Assembly (NCBI GenBank): GCA_910588435.1
Contig: CAJUPL010000033.1
Span: 1 to 19,696 of the forward strand
Origin: an uncultured Eggerthellaceae bacterium
GTDB taxonomy: Bacteria > Actinomycetota > Coriobacteriia > Coriobacteriales > Eggerthellaceae
Direction of reading: 5' to 3'
DNA length: 19,696 nucleotides
Both the position numbers and the translations under genes were made by a program. Below the pieces are notes generated by a model. The model did no database searches. It was not told the DNA's origin and saw only the letters and a list, made by a program, of their open reading frames with translations. This document shows, one piece after another, positions 1 to 7,176 of this stretch. Positions within the stretch are counted from its first letter, which is position 1. Every line of letters begins with the position of its first letter.

Positions 1-2
1 TT

Positions 3-20
3 GGCGCACTCACGTGCGCC
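3..20 (+). repeat. Module C hairpin (copy 1)
   Basis: This is a 7-bp perfect stem, GGCGCAC/GTGCGCC, with loop TCAC. The same hairpin or a stem variant lies at 6523-6540, 13431-13448, 14862-14879, 19293-19310 and 19436-19453. In those copies it is preceded by the linker GTAGCGGCCTT. Here the window cuts off the upstream part of the linker. Confidence 0.8.
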
Positions 21-40
21 TGTCCAACTAAAATCTCTGC

Positions 41-261
41 GGTAGGCGGCTGCATCGCAGTTGCAGTTGCCCCTCTCCACCTGTGGGCGGCTGCATCGCA
101 GCCGCAGCATTGCGCCCCCTATTGTGGGCGGCTGCATCGCAGCCGCAGTTGCACGCCAGTGCAACGTAACGCAGGCGATAGCCTGCGAACACCCGGCACC
201 CAGCAACTGGTCAGGCCACCTAGCCTGGCGCAGACCAACTATCCGGGCATTTCGGGCTGCC
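41..261 (+). repeat. Partial long intergenic repeat (D1-D1-D1-D2-D3-D4)
   Basis: Three D1 hairpins (7-8 bp stem, triloop ATC) lie at 47-63, 88-104 and 129-145. The first is imperfect, with two G:T pairs. They are followed by D2 (GTTGCAC, loop gcca, GTGCAAC; 148-165), the linker gtaa, D3 (GCAGGC, loop gata, GCCTGC; 171-186), the linker gaacacccgg, and D4, a branched element closed by CCCGG (192-196) and CCGGG (243-247). The same order recurs at 6845 onward, 13689 onward, 15021 onward and 19482 onward. The middle D1 is followed by a D2 that is cut short at about 115, so it looks like a local duplication or deletion joint. No gene is credible here. Confidence 0.85.
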
Positions 262-263
262 GC

Positions 264-400
264 GCCCTGAGCCATGCGAAAATTTCTTCGCATGGCGAGG
301 AAGTGCACCTTGGGTGCCCCTCATTTCGCTGTGCTAGCGCACAGCTGCGCCCTGAGCCGTGCGAAAATCTCTTCGCACGGCGAAGAAGTGCCCTAGGGGT
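264..400 (+). repeat. Tandem module E hairpins around a D5 hairpin
   Basis: Two copies of a 10-bp hairpin lie 85 bp apart: GCCATGCGAA/TTCGCATGGC (271-296, loop aatttc) and GCCGTGCGAA/TTCGCACGGC (356-381, loop aatctc). The single stem difference is compensated on the other arm (A-T against G-C). Both are preceded by gccctga. Between them lies D5, GCTGTGC-tagc-GCACAGC (328-345), which also occurs at the end of both full-length repeats. Confidence 0.8.
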
Positions 401-523
401 GCGTTCGCAATGCGAACGCCCACTATTGGGAGGGGCCCCTTCGGGCTTACAGGTAGCTGCGTCGGCAATGCCGACGCCCACTCTTGAAGAGGGAGGGCTT
501 TCAGGCGGCTGCAATGCAGCCGC
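401..523 (-). repeat. Three inverted D1 hairpins
   Basis: Three D1 hairpins lie in reverse orientation (triloop aat on + is att on -): GCGTTCGC/GCGAACGC (401-419), GCGTCGGC/GCCGACGC (459-477) and GCGGCTGC/GCAGCCGC (505-523). Each has a different 8-bp stem, yet the triloop and the flanking CCCAC are kept in the first two. They sit directly upstream of the fhaA promoter. Confidence 0.8.
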
Positions 524-590
524 AGTATGGCGATGTGCGCAGATCCGTTGCAGCTCTCTGTCATCTTGGGCACAAGGCGTACTGCCCCTG

Positions 591-647
591 TTCGCAGGTA
601 GCATGCGCAATGGTACAATTCGAGCCTGAACGCAACATGAAAAGGAG
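591..647 (+). promoter_or_regulatory. Probable sigma70-type promoter and RBS of the fhaA operon
   Basis: TTCGCA (591-596), a 17-bp spacer and TACAAT (614-619, in the context tggTACAAT) form a plausible -35/-10 pair. The -10 matches 5 of 6 consensus bases and the -35 matches 4 of 6. AAAAGGAG (640-647) is a strong ribosome-binding site 12 bases before the ATG at 660. No other promoter is obvious before the first gap-free run of four genes, so it probably drives all of them. Confidence 0.6.
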
Positions 648-659
648 CACATACGCCAT

Positions 660-1766
660 ATGGGGTTTCTCTCCAAGTTCGAAGGCAAGATGGAGGACAC
701 TGTTGAAGGGGCGGCAGAGCGCCTTGGCGGTGCGTCCATCACTCCAGTCCAGATAGCCAAGAAGGCCGAGAAGCAGATGAAGCGCGGCAAGGTGGTGGGT
801 GCCGGCAAGCAGTATGCGCCAACGCTCTACACCGTGCTGGTCAGCCCTGAAGATGATGCGCGCATGTTCAACTATTACCCCACGCTTGCGGGGGAGACGG
901 AGACGTATCTCCAGGCGAAGGCTGCGGAGCTGGGGCTTGCAATGGACGGGCAGCCGCTAGTGCGCTTCATAGCTGATGACCAGCTGAAGCGCGGCAAGTA
1001 TGACGTTGTGGCTGAGCTCGTGGCGGCGCAGATCGTGGAGCGCTTGCGCGCAGATGAGATGGCTCGCTACGGCATCGCCTCTCCTCGGAGCGCGCGTCAG
1101 CCGCGTGGTGCCCGTCCGGGTGCTCAAGGGGCTCGCGCGCCCATGGCAGGTGCGGCGGCCGCGGGAGCTGCAGGCGTGGCAGGAGCGGCAGCAGGCGCGG
1201 GCGGAAACATGCAGCCTATTCGCCATGCTTCTTCTAGGCCCGTGTCAAGGCCAGCTCCAGGCCCGGAAGACATCTATGATCCCGAATACGATGAGATCAA
1301 CTCCGCCAATATAGCGGAGCCTGATTGGGAGGCGCCGGAGCCCATCCCCGCGGCGGCGTATGCTCAGCCTGCTGGGGCGGACTTTGCGCCAGAGCCTGCG
1401 TATGCGGCGAAGCCTGCTGCAGATCCTGAGCCGCAGAACATGGCGCCCAAGCCGCCACCTCCGGAGGGCACGCCGCGTGAGGTGTACCTCTACGATGAGG
1501 CGCGTGATTGCGCTTACCAGCTGACAGGCCAGGCTGAGCGCATGGGGCGCGAATCATCCAACTCCATAGTGATACCTGACATCAACGCCTCGCGCGTCCA
1601 CGCAGAGATCCGCTGTGAACCCACGGGCGCTTGGGTGATCACTGACCTTGGCTCTCTGAACGGCGTGTTCGTGAACGGGCGCCGCATCAAGAGCGCACCC
1701 CTTCGCGACGCTGACATGATCCGCATCGGCACCACTGAGCTGGAATTCCAGGACCTGGAGCAGTAG
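660..1766 (+). CDS. fhaA: FhaA: DUF3662 and FHA domain signalling protein
   Basis: Cytoplasmic phosphothreonine-binding adaptor. Residues 1-130 match the FhaA N-terminal domain (DUF3662), starting MGFLSKFEGKMEDTVEGAAE. Residues about 140-270 are a low-complexity Ala/Gly/Pro linker. Residues 275-368 form an FHA domain with its phosphopeptide-binding signatures: G296-R297, S311-R-x-H314 and G331-S-x-N334-G335. In known actinobacteria FhaA binds Ser/Thr-kinase targets and links them to peptidoglycan synthesis and cell shape. It is the first gene of a four-gene operon; its stop lies 4 bases before fhaB. The ATG at 660 is supported by the RBS. Identification is secure from domain order and neighbours; binding partners are inferred. 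Confidence 0.93.
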   Translation: MGFLSKFEGKMEDTVEGAAERLGGASITPVQIAKKAEKQMKRGKVVGAGKQYAPTLYTVLVSPEDDARMFNYYPTLAGETETYLQAKAAELGLAMDGQPLVRFIADDQLKRGKYDVVAELVAAQIVERLRADEMARYGIASPRSARQPRGARPGAQGARAPMAGAAAAGAAGVAGAAAGAGGNMQPIRHASSRPVSRPAPGPEDIYDPEYDEINSANIAEPDWEAPEPIPAAAYAQPAGADFAPEPAYAAKPAADPEPQNMAPKPPPPEGTPREVYLYDEARDCAYQLTGQAERMGRESSNSIVIPDINASRVHAEIRCEPTGAWVITDLGSLNGVFVNGRRIKSAPLRDADMIRIGTTELEFQDLEQ

Positions 1767-1770
1767 TCAC

Positions 1771-2184
1771 GTGATAGACATCGTCCTGCTGATAGCGCGG
1801 CTCCTGTTCGTCGCACTCCTCTACCTGTTCCTGTTCGCCATCGTGCGAACGGGCATCGGGCAGATCAGCGGCGTGCGCAAGAAGGACAAGGCCTGGATCT
1901 TGGTGGTGGAGGACGGCCCGGATGAGCTGAAGGGCGTCCAGATGCCGGTCACGGGGCCTGTTGTGGTAGGCCGCGCGCCCGGCGCTGACATCGTGATCGG
2001 CACCGGCTTCGTGTCTGGCCGCCACGCTCGCTTCCAGCTGATGGGGCAGAACCTCTTCGTTGAGGACCTGGGCTCCCGCAACGGCACGCTGGTCAACGGC
2101 GGCATCATCTCTGACCCAACGGCGCTTCACAACAAAGATGTCATCTCCATCGGGGATGTTGCCATAAGGGTGAAGCACGGATGA
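1771..2184 (+). CDS. fhaB: FhaB/FipA-like membrane-anchored FHA protein
   Basis: 137 residues with one N-terminal membrane anchor (about residues 3-25, IVLLIARLLFVALLYLFLFA) and a cytoplasmic FHA domain (about 58-135). The FHA signatures are G67-R68, S82-x-R84-H85 and G101-S-R-N-G105. The start is GTG, supported by GGAG at 1757-1760 inside the end of fhaA. In Mycobacterium the equivalent protein (FhaB/FipA) is a kinase substrate acting in cell division. The stop overlaps the next ATG (ATGA at 2181-2184), which implies translational coupling to the phosphatase. Confidence 0.93.
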   Translation: MIDIVLLIARLLFVALLYLFLFAIVRTGIGQISGVRKKDKAWILVVEDGPDELKGVQMPVTGPVVVGRAPGADIVIGTGFVSGRHARFQLMGQNLFVEDLGSRNGTLVNGGIISDPTALHNKDVISIGDVAIRVKHG

Positions 2185-3401
2185 TGGACGTGAAGGCAAA
2201 GGATGTCACGGCGTCAGATGACGCGGCGGGCATCAACTTCGGAGCGCGGACGGATGTGGGTTACGTTCGCGAACATAATGAGGATTCCATTCTGATAAGG
2301 CCGCCGCTCTATGCGGTGTGCGACGGCATGGGCGGGCATGAGGCTGGCGAGGTTGCCTCTGAGATAGCGGTGGCTGAGCTCAAGCGGCATGCGCCTCAGA
2401 CGATAGATGCGGATGCGCTGGGGCGCGCTGTGGATGAGGCGAATCTGTCCATCATCCGCGCGGTGTCCGAGGGCATCGGGCGTGAGGGAATGGGCACAAC
2501 GTGCACGGCGGCAATGCTGGAAGGTGACCATCTAGCCATCGCGCAGTGCGGGGATTCGCGCGCGTACCTTCTGCACGCGGGGCAGCTGCAGCAGCTCACG
2601 CGTGACCATTCGCTTGTGGCAGACCTGGTGGAGCAGGGGGAGATCGGCCCTGATGAGGCGCGCACGCATCCGTGGCGCTCATACATCACGCGCGCGCTGG
2701 GGCTGGATCCGCGCATCCATCCGGACCTCTATGAGCTGGCGGTGCAAGACGGGGACCGCATCATGCTCTGCTCTGACGGGCTGTACTCCATGGTGGAGGA
2801 CGATCAGCTGGCAGCCATATTGAGCCGTGCATCAAGCGCGCAGGCGGCGGCAGACCAGTTGACGGAAGCGGCGCTTGCCGCGGGTGGCACTGACAACGTG
2901 TCCGTCATCGTGGTGGACGCTCAAGGCTCCGCGAAGCACCGCCGGCGCGTGAGGCGGAAGGCCAAGCTTGCAGCGGCAAGCGTGATAGCGGGCCTGGTGC
3001 TGGTGCTTGCAGCGGCTGGCTTCGGCTTCAACTGGTGGATGACGAACTCGGCCTACCTTGGTGAGGTTGACGGCCGAGTTGCCGTGTACCAGGGGATCCC
3101 CGGCCAGGTGCTTGGGATGGGGTATTCCCGTTTGGATCAGATCACGGACGTGTCGCTTGATGCGCTCCAGCCCGGTACGGCGGCGCGCGTGAGCAACCAG
3201 GAGATCCGCTGCGAGTCCTTGGAGGCCGCGCGCCATCTGGTGAACGAGTACCGCGAAGAGGGGCTGGCTCGTGGGGTGGCTCAGGCAGGTGAGGAGAGCG
3301 CCGCAGCTGAGGGCGCCGCGGAGGGCGCAGGCGCTGACGGCGCTGCCGGAGAGGGCGCGCAGCCTGAAGCTAGCGAAAGCGCCGAAGGGGACGCGGCTTG
3401 A
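2181..3401 (+). CDS. pstP: Membrane PP2C-family Ser/Thr phosphatase (PstP-like)
   Basis: Removes phosphate from Ser/Thr residues and normally opposes PknA/PknB. Residues 20-247 are the PP2C catalytic domain with the metal-binding motifs: REHNED (30-35), DGMGGH (48-53), GTTCTA (105-110), CGDSRAYL (123-130), SDG (198-200) and GTDN (237-240). A basic stop-transfer segment (KHRRRVRRKAK) precedes one membrane span (about 262-287). The outer part (about 288-365) is followed by a Glu/Ala/Gly-rich tail to residue 406. The start may be the ATG at 2181 or at 2184 (ATGATG). The stop overlaps the TTG start of the next gene. Catalytic motifs look complete. Confidence 0.94.
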   Translation: MMDVKAKDVTASDDAAGINFGARTDVGYVREHNEDSILIRPPLYAVCDGMGGHEAGEVASEIAVAELKRHAPQTIDADALGRAVDEANLSIIRAVSEGIGREGMGTTCTAAMLEGDHLAIAQCGDSRAYLLHAGQLQQLTRDHSLVADLVEQGEIGPDEARTHPWRSYITRALGLDPRIHPDLYELAVQDGDRIMLCSDGLYSMVEDDQLAAILSRASSAQAAADQLTEAALAAGGTDNVSVIVVDAQGSAKHRRRVRRKAKLAAASVIAGLVLVLAAAGFGFNWWMTNSAYLGEVDGRVAVYQGIPGQVLGMGYSRLDQITDVSLDALQPGTAARVSNQEIRCESLEAARHLVNEYREEGLARGVAQAGEESAAAEGAAEGAGADGAAGEGAQPEASESAEGDAA

Positions 3402-6160
3402 ACCGTCGCAGCATAGAGCTCTTGCTGCTGATCGTGGCAGCGCCCATCGTGATCGTGCTGTTCGCCATGATGGTGGTGACGGGCGGCCAGGAGCTCTCAT
3501 TCAACACGCTTGGAGTGCCCATCGGCATCTTCGTCGCGTTCATGGCCGCACACGTTGCGGTGCGCAAGATGGCGCCAGATGCAGACCCGGCGCTCTTGCC
3601 CATCACGTTCGCGCTGTCAGGCATAGGCATCGCATTCGTCACGCGCTTGGCGCCTGAGGTTGCGGGGCGCCAGCTCATCTGGCTCTTCGGCGGCGTTGCA
3701 GTCCTGGTGCTCTTGCTTGCGCTTGTTCGCAACATGGACAAGCTGGCGCAGTACAAATACACGCTGATGATCGTGGGCGTGCTCTTGCTCTTGTCCCCGA
3801 TGCTTCCCGGCATTGGCACTGAGATCAACGGCAGCCGCCTCTGGCTCCAGATTGCGGGGCTCTCTTTCCAGCCTGGGGAGCTTGCGAAGGTGTGCATCGT
3901 GCTCTTCTTGGCGGCATACCTTGCGCAGAACCGAGAGATGCTCTCCATCTTCACGTGGCAGGTGGGCCCAGTTCGCCTGCCGTCTTTGGCAACGCTGATG
4001 CCGCTTCTGGTCATGTGGGCGTTGGCGTTCCTGATAGTAGTCCTTGAGAAGGACCTAGGCAGCGCGCTGGTCCTGTTCGCAGTGTTCCTGGTCATGCTGT
4101 ACGTGGCAACCGGCAAGAAGCTCTACATCTTGGTGGGCGTGGTGCTTGCTGCCATTGCGGCGGTGGCGCTCTTCTTCATGTTCACGCACGTGCAGACGCG
4201 CGTTGATGTGTGGCTGGATCCGTTCAAGGACGCGCAGGACAAGGGCTACCAGATCGTGCAGGGGATCTATTCGCTGGCCGACGGCGGCATGTTCGGTCAG
4301 GGGATCGGGCGCGGCATGCCCACGAACATCCCCTACGTGGAGTCTGACTTCATCTTCGCCGCCATTGGCGAGGAGACGGGACTTCTTGGTGCTGCGGGAG
4401 TGCTGTTGCTCTATCTTTGCTTCGCCATCCGCGGCATCCTGACGGCAGCGCGCGCGAAGTCTGACTTCGCCTCGTTCACGGCGGTGGGCCTCACATCCAT
4501 CGTCATCCTGGGCGCGTTCATCATCGTTGGCGGCGTGACGCGGCTGATCCCGCTGACGGGCATCACGCTCCCGTTCATCAGCCAAGGTGGCTCCTCGCTC
4601 CTGGTTGGATTCATCATCGTGGCGTTCCTCTTGCGCATAGGAGACGAGGCCACCGGACGCGAATCCGAGATGACCTCTGCCACCAGCGTGTCCATGCACG
4701 CGAACAGCGTCCTTGGGCGCGTGGCTCTGGGCAAGCGCCTGACCGGCACGATCATAGTGTTCTCTGTGCTATTCGCAGCGCTTGTGGCCAACCTCACCTG
4801 GATCATGGTTGTGAACGCCGAGGCATATCAGAACATGCCCGGCAACAATCACACCATCGCGAAGGAGGCCAAGTCCGAGCGCGGGACCATCTCCACGTAT
4901 GACGGCGTGGTGCTTGCGCGCTCCGTGGAGGAGGCGGACGGCACGTATCAGCGCGAGTACCCGGCGGGGGATCTGGCAAGCCACGTGGTGGGGTACTACT
5001 CCAGCAAATACGGCGCGTCCGGCATAGAGGCTTCCATGAATGACACCCTGCGCGGGCAGGAGAACTACGCGAACTGGACCGATGTGATCAACTCCCTTGC
5101 TGGTGTGGGGAACCCCGGCAACGACGTTACGCTCACGTTGAACTCCAAGGTGCAGACAGCGGCGCAAGAGGCGCTTGATGGCCTCACCGGCGCGTGCGTG
5201 GTCATGGACCCAACAACGGGCGCCATCCTTGCCATGGCGTCTTCGCCCACATACGACGCGGCAAGCTTCGATGAGGTGATATCGCAGGCAGGTGAGACTG
5301 ACTCCTCCGCGCTGCTGAACCGCGCCACGCAGGCGCTCTACGCACCGGGTTCCACGTTCAAGACGGTGACGCTCTCCGGCGCGCTGGCTGACGGCGTGTG
5401 CGAGACGGATTCCGTGTACAGCGCACCCGCTGAGATGGATATCGGGAACGCCCCCGTGACGAACTTCAACGACAAGGGGTATGGCAACATCACCGTGGCG
5501 GACGCGTTCGAGGTGTCTGCGAACACGGTGTTCGGGCAGATCGGCGTTGAGATGGGCTCCGAGGCCCTGGTCCGCATAGCCGAGGAGTTCGGCTTCAACA
5601 AGGAGATCAAGTTCGACTTGCCCGTTGCCAAGTCCTTGATGCCTGACCCGCAGGAGATGACCACGTGGGAGACCGCGTGGGCGGCCGACGGTGAGCCGGT
5701 AGGCGAGCACTCCTCCCCGGCAGGCCCGCAAGCAACCGTGCTCCAGATGGCGCTGGTGGGGTGCGCGCAAGCTCACGGCGGGCAGATCCTCTCCCCGTAT
5801 ATAGTTGAGGGGATCTACAGCGCAAGCGGGCAGAAGAGCTACTCGGCAACGCCTTCGGTGTTCGCAACCCCGCTGAATGAGGATGTGGCGAACGAGGTCC
5901 TGGATGTGATGCGCGGCGTGGTTGCAAGCGGCACTGCTACTGATGCGGCTGTTGAGGGCGTGACCGTTGCTGGCAAGACGGGCACCGCCGAGAAGGAGGG
6001 GCGCCCGGACGACAGCTGGTTCATCGGGATCGGGGACGCCGATGGCGAGGCGAACGTGGTGGTAGCCATCATGGTGGAGGGCGCTGGACGCTCCGTGCAT
6101 GCCGCCGGCCTCTCCGCCAACATCATGCGCACCGCCCTAGAGGTGCAGGGGGCTCTTTGA
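3398..6160 (+). CDS. ftsW-pbpA: FtsW/RodA-PbpA fusion: SEDS glycosyltransferase plus class B PBP transpeptidase
   Basis: A 920-residue single frame joining two proteins that are normally separate. Residues 1-about 425 are a polytopic SEDS protein (about ten spans; the typical segment GITLPFISQGGSSL is near the end), which polymerises lipid II. After a short polar linker (about 425-447) comes a new membrane span (about 450-474), then the PBP2/PbpA-type sequence with NPGN-like and RGTI-like motifs. The transpeptidase has all three penicillin-binding motifs: S652-TF-K655, S707-A-N709 and K860-T-G862. There is no PASTA repeat. TTG start at 3398 overlaps the phosphatase stop (TTGA) and has GAAGGGG just upstream. 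Both halves keep their signatures, so this looks like a functional fusion that would fix a 1:1 ratio of polymerase and crosslinker. The C-terminal half faces outward. Confidence 0.93.
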   Translation: MNRRSIELLLLIVAAPIVIVLFAMMVVTGGQELSFNTLGVPIGIFVAFMAAHVAVRKMAPDADPALLPITFALSGIGIAFVTRLAPEVAGRQLIWLFGGVAVLVLLLALVRNMDKLAQYKYTLMIVGVLLLLSPMLPGIGTEINGSRLWLQIAGLSFQPGELAKVCIVLFLAAYLAQNREMLSIFTWQVGPVRLPSLATLMPLLVMWALAFLIVVLEKDLGSALVLFAVFLVMLYVATGKKLYILVGVVLAAIAAVALFFMFTHVQTRVDVWLDPFKDAQDKGYQIVQGIYSLADGGMFGQGIGRGMPTNIPYVESDFIFAAIGEETGLLGAAGVLLLYLCFAIRGILTAARAKSDFASFTAVGLTSIVILGAFIIVGGVTRLIPLTGITLPFISQGGSSLLVGFIIVAFLLRIGDEATGRESEMTSATSVSMHANSVLGRVALGKRLTGTIIVFSVLFAALVANLTWIMVVNAEAYQNMPGNNHTIAKEAKSERGTISTYDGVVLARSVEEADGTYQREYPAGDLASHVVGYYSSKYGASGIEASMNDTLRGQENYANWTDVINSLAGVGNPGNDVTLTLNSKVQTAAQEALDGLTGACVVMDPTTGAILAMASSPTYDAASFDEVISQAGETDSSALLNRATQALYAPGSTFKTVTLSGALADGVCETDSVYSAPAEMDIGNAPVTNFNDKGYGNITVADAFEVSANTVFGQIGVEMGSEALVRIAEEFGFNKEIKFDLPVAKSLMPDPQEMTTWETAWAADGEPVGEHSSPAGPQATVLQMALVGCAQAHGGQILSPYIVEGIYSASGQKSYSATPSVFATPLNEDVANEVLDVMRGVVASGTATDAAVEGVTVAGKTGTAEKEGRPDDSWFIGIGDADGEANVVVAIMVEGAGRSVHAAGLSANIMRTALEVQGAL

Positions 6161-6430
6161 TCCCATTGACGCTGCGAAGCCATGGATGCACCTCATCCCA
6201 TGTTCCGCCGTTCTTGACGAACGGCGGACCTATTGACGCTGCGGCTCCGAATGGCACCTGACCTTGCCCCTTGTCTCGGGCTCGGCGCGGCCCGAAGGCC
6301 GCTTGGCCCTCGGGCGGGGCAATCTCAGGCACCCTTCGAACCCTCGCTGTCTTTGCCTGACCTGAGGCTCTTTCAATTCCTCGTGCTGTTTTGCCTTACC
6401 TGTTGCACCTTCATGGCTCATGCCCCTAAT
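6161..6430. other. Gene-free gap after the cell-wall operon, with hairpins
   Basis: No credible gene. A perfect 9-bp hairpin CCGCCGTTC/GAACGGCGG (6205-6227, loop ttgac) lies 45 bases after the stop but lacks a T-run, so it is at best a weak terminator or RNA 3' structure. The string attgacgctgcg occurs twice (6166-6177 and 6232-6243), flanking the hairpin. Further downstream, CTCAGG and CCTGAG could pair around 6326-6370. Confidence 0.5.
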
Positions 6431-6433
6431 CCG

Positions 6434-6540
6434 GTGTCGCGGGTGCGTTGCACCCGCTCCATTTATTGCGGCCTTTAACATCCCGCATTCGCTTTTGCGC
6501 TCATGCGGAATGTAGCGGCCTTGGTGCACTAACGTGCGCC
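6434..6540 (+). repeat. Module chain A-B-C (copy 1)
   Basis: A: GCGGGTGC-gtt-GCACCCGC (6439-6457), followed by ctccatttattGCGGCCTTTAAC. B: pairing of CAT-c-CCGCA (6479-6487) with TGCGG-a-ATG (6504-6512), with an inner CGC-tttt-GCG. C: after GTAGCGGCCTT, GGTGCAC-taac-GTGCGCC (6523-6540). The linkers match those of the copies at 13357, 14803 and 19137-19453 almost base for base, while the stems differ. Confidence 0.8.
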
Positions 6541-6550
6541 TTGCCAAATG

Positions 6551-6614
6551 ATGACCAATTAGGTCAATGACAATTCCCCGTGCTTAATGTCATTGACCTT
6601 TTTGATCATATATA
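6551..6614 (+). terminator. Terminator-like hairpin, loop orientation 1
   Basis: A 12-bp perfect stem AGGTCAATGACA (6561-6572) / TGTCATTGACCT (6588-6599) with a 15-base loop is followed by TTTTT (6599-6603) and gatcatatata. The T-run faces the + strand, so it could stop transcripts from the ftsW-pbpA side. An almost identical structure lies at 7110-7173, with the same flanks but the loop present as its reverse complement. Confidence 0.65.
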
Positions 6615-6648
6615 GGGTTGCGGACGCATTCACACGCTAGCGTTCCAG

Positions 6649-7032
6649 CTTGCCAATGGGCGGCAAGGCACAAATGCGGTGCCTTGCCCTACGTCTACCA
6701 GCAACTGATTCTCAGGTTGAATACGCTATCAACAAGGTAGGTGTTTCTGGTTGACGTAGGGCATGCCACCGATCTCGTGGCATGCCGCAACGCAGCAGCT
6801 CAGAATGCTAGCGTGCGCAACTCAGCCCCAACCCCTACCTGTGGGCGTCTCCATTGGAGACGCAGCATTGCGATGAGCAATGCGTAACTTGCCCGACAGG
6901 GCAAGAACACCCGGATGCCAGCCCCAGACCAGGCCGCCTAGCCTAACGCAGACCAGCTATCCGGGTATTTCGGGTTATCACCCTCATTTCGCTGTGCTAG
7001 TGCACAGCTGCGTTCTCAATGCGAACGCCCAC
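6649..7032 (+). repeat. Full-length ~380 bp structured repeat, copy 1
   Basis: Aligns along its length with 13490-13871. Ordered structures: CTTGCC/GGCAAG (6649-6667); AAGGCAC/GTGCCTT (6665-6685); a long-range stem TGCCCTACGTC (6685-6695) with GACGTAGGGCA (6753-6763); GGCATGCCAC/GTGGCATGCC (6760-6786); D1 GCGTCTCC/GGAGACGC (6845-6863); D2 GCATTGC/GCAATGC (6865-6883); D3 CTTGCCC/GGGCAAG (6888-6905); the branched D4; D5 near 6989-7006; and an imperfect inverted D1 (7010-7028). No ORF is shared with copy 2, so this is a structured nucleic-acid element rather than a gene. Whether it is transcribed is unknown. Confidence 0.85.
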
Positions 7033-7109
7033 ATGGAGGAGGGGGGAGGGTCTTCCGGGTTGCTGGCAGGGGCACAGCCGTCCATAGGAAAGGATGGCCG
7101 TTCCAAATT

Positions 7110-7173
7110 ATGACCTCTCAGGTCAATGACATTAAGCACGGGGAATTGTCATTGACCTTTTTGGTCATATATA
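7110..7173 (+). terminator. Terminator-like hairpin, loop orientation 2
   Basis: AGGTCAATGACA (7120-7131) pairs with TGTCATTGACCT (7147-7158), followed by TTTTT (7158-7162). An outer stem ATGACC/GGTCAT (7110-7115, 7163-7168) adds six pairs across a 4x4 internal loop. The 15-base loop (7132-7146) is exactly the reverse complement of that at 6573-6587. The T-run points toward the 3' end of the minus-strand regulator, so it would block antisense entry into that gene rather than end it. Confidence 0.65.
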
Positions 7174-7176
7174 CGC

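Noticed and set aside
41..260. Possible CRISPR array from regularly repeated hairpins
   Set aside because: Repeats are unevenly spaced, differ in stem sequence, have no unique spacers of uniform length, and no cas gene is present.
61..808. Several overlapping open frames on both strands in the leader
   Set aside because: They run through the hairpin repeats, lack ribosome-binding sites, and are not kept in other copies of the same repeats.
4650..4800. Frameshift or missed stop joining ftsW and pbpA
   Set aside because: The frame is continuous, the linker is short and polar, and both halves keep full motifs; nothing in the sequence suggests an error.
4769..6100. Long minus-strand open frame (443 codons) opposite the PBP half, and similar ones at 3370-4116 and 18367-19377
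   Set aside because: They are antisense to genes with clear domain motifs; high GC content makes long opposite frames common. Their translations are Arg/His/Ala-rich and match no family I recognise.
6460..6520. Integron attC-like site because of the TTTAAC ends
   Set aside because: There is no matching GTTRRRY arm, no integrase, and the order of modules follows the repeat grammar instead.
6600..7110. Insertion sequence bounded by the two similar hairpins
   Set aside because: No transposase frame, and the bracketed sequence is the same repeat found without these hairpins at 13490-13871. A non-autonomous unit remains possible and is noted as a finding.
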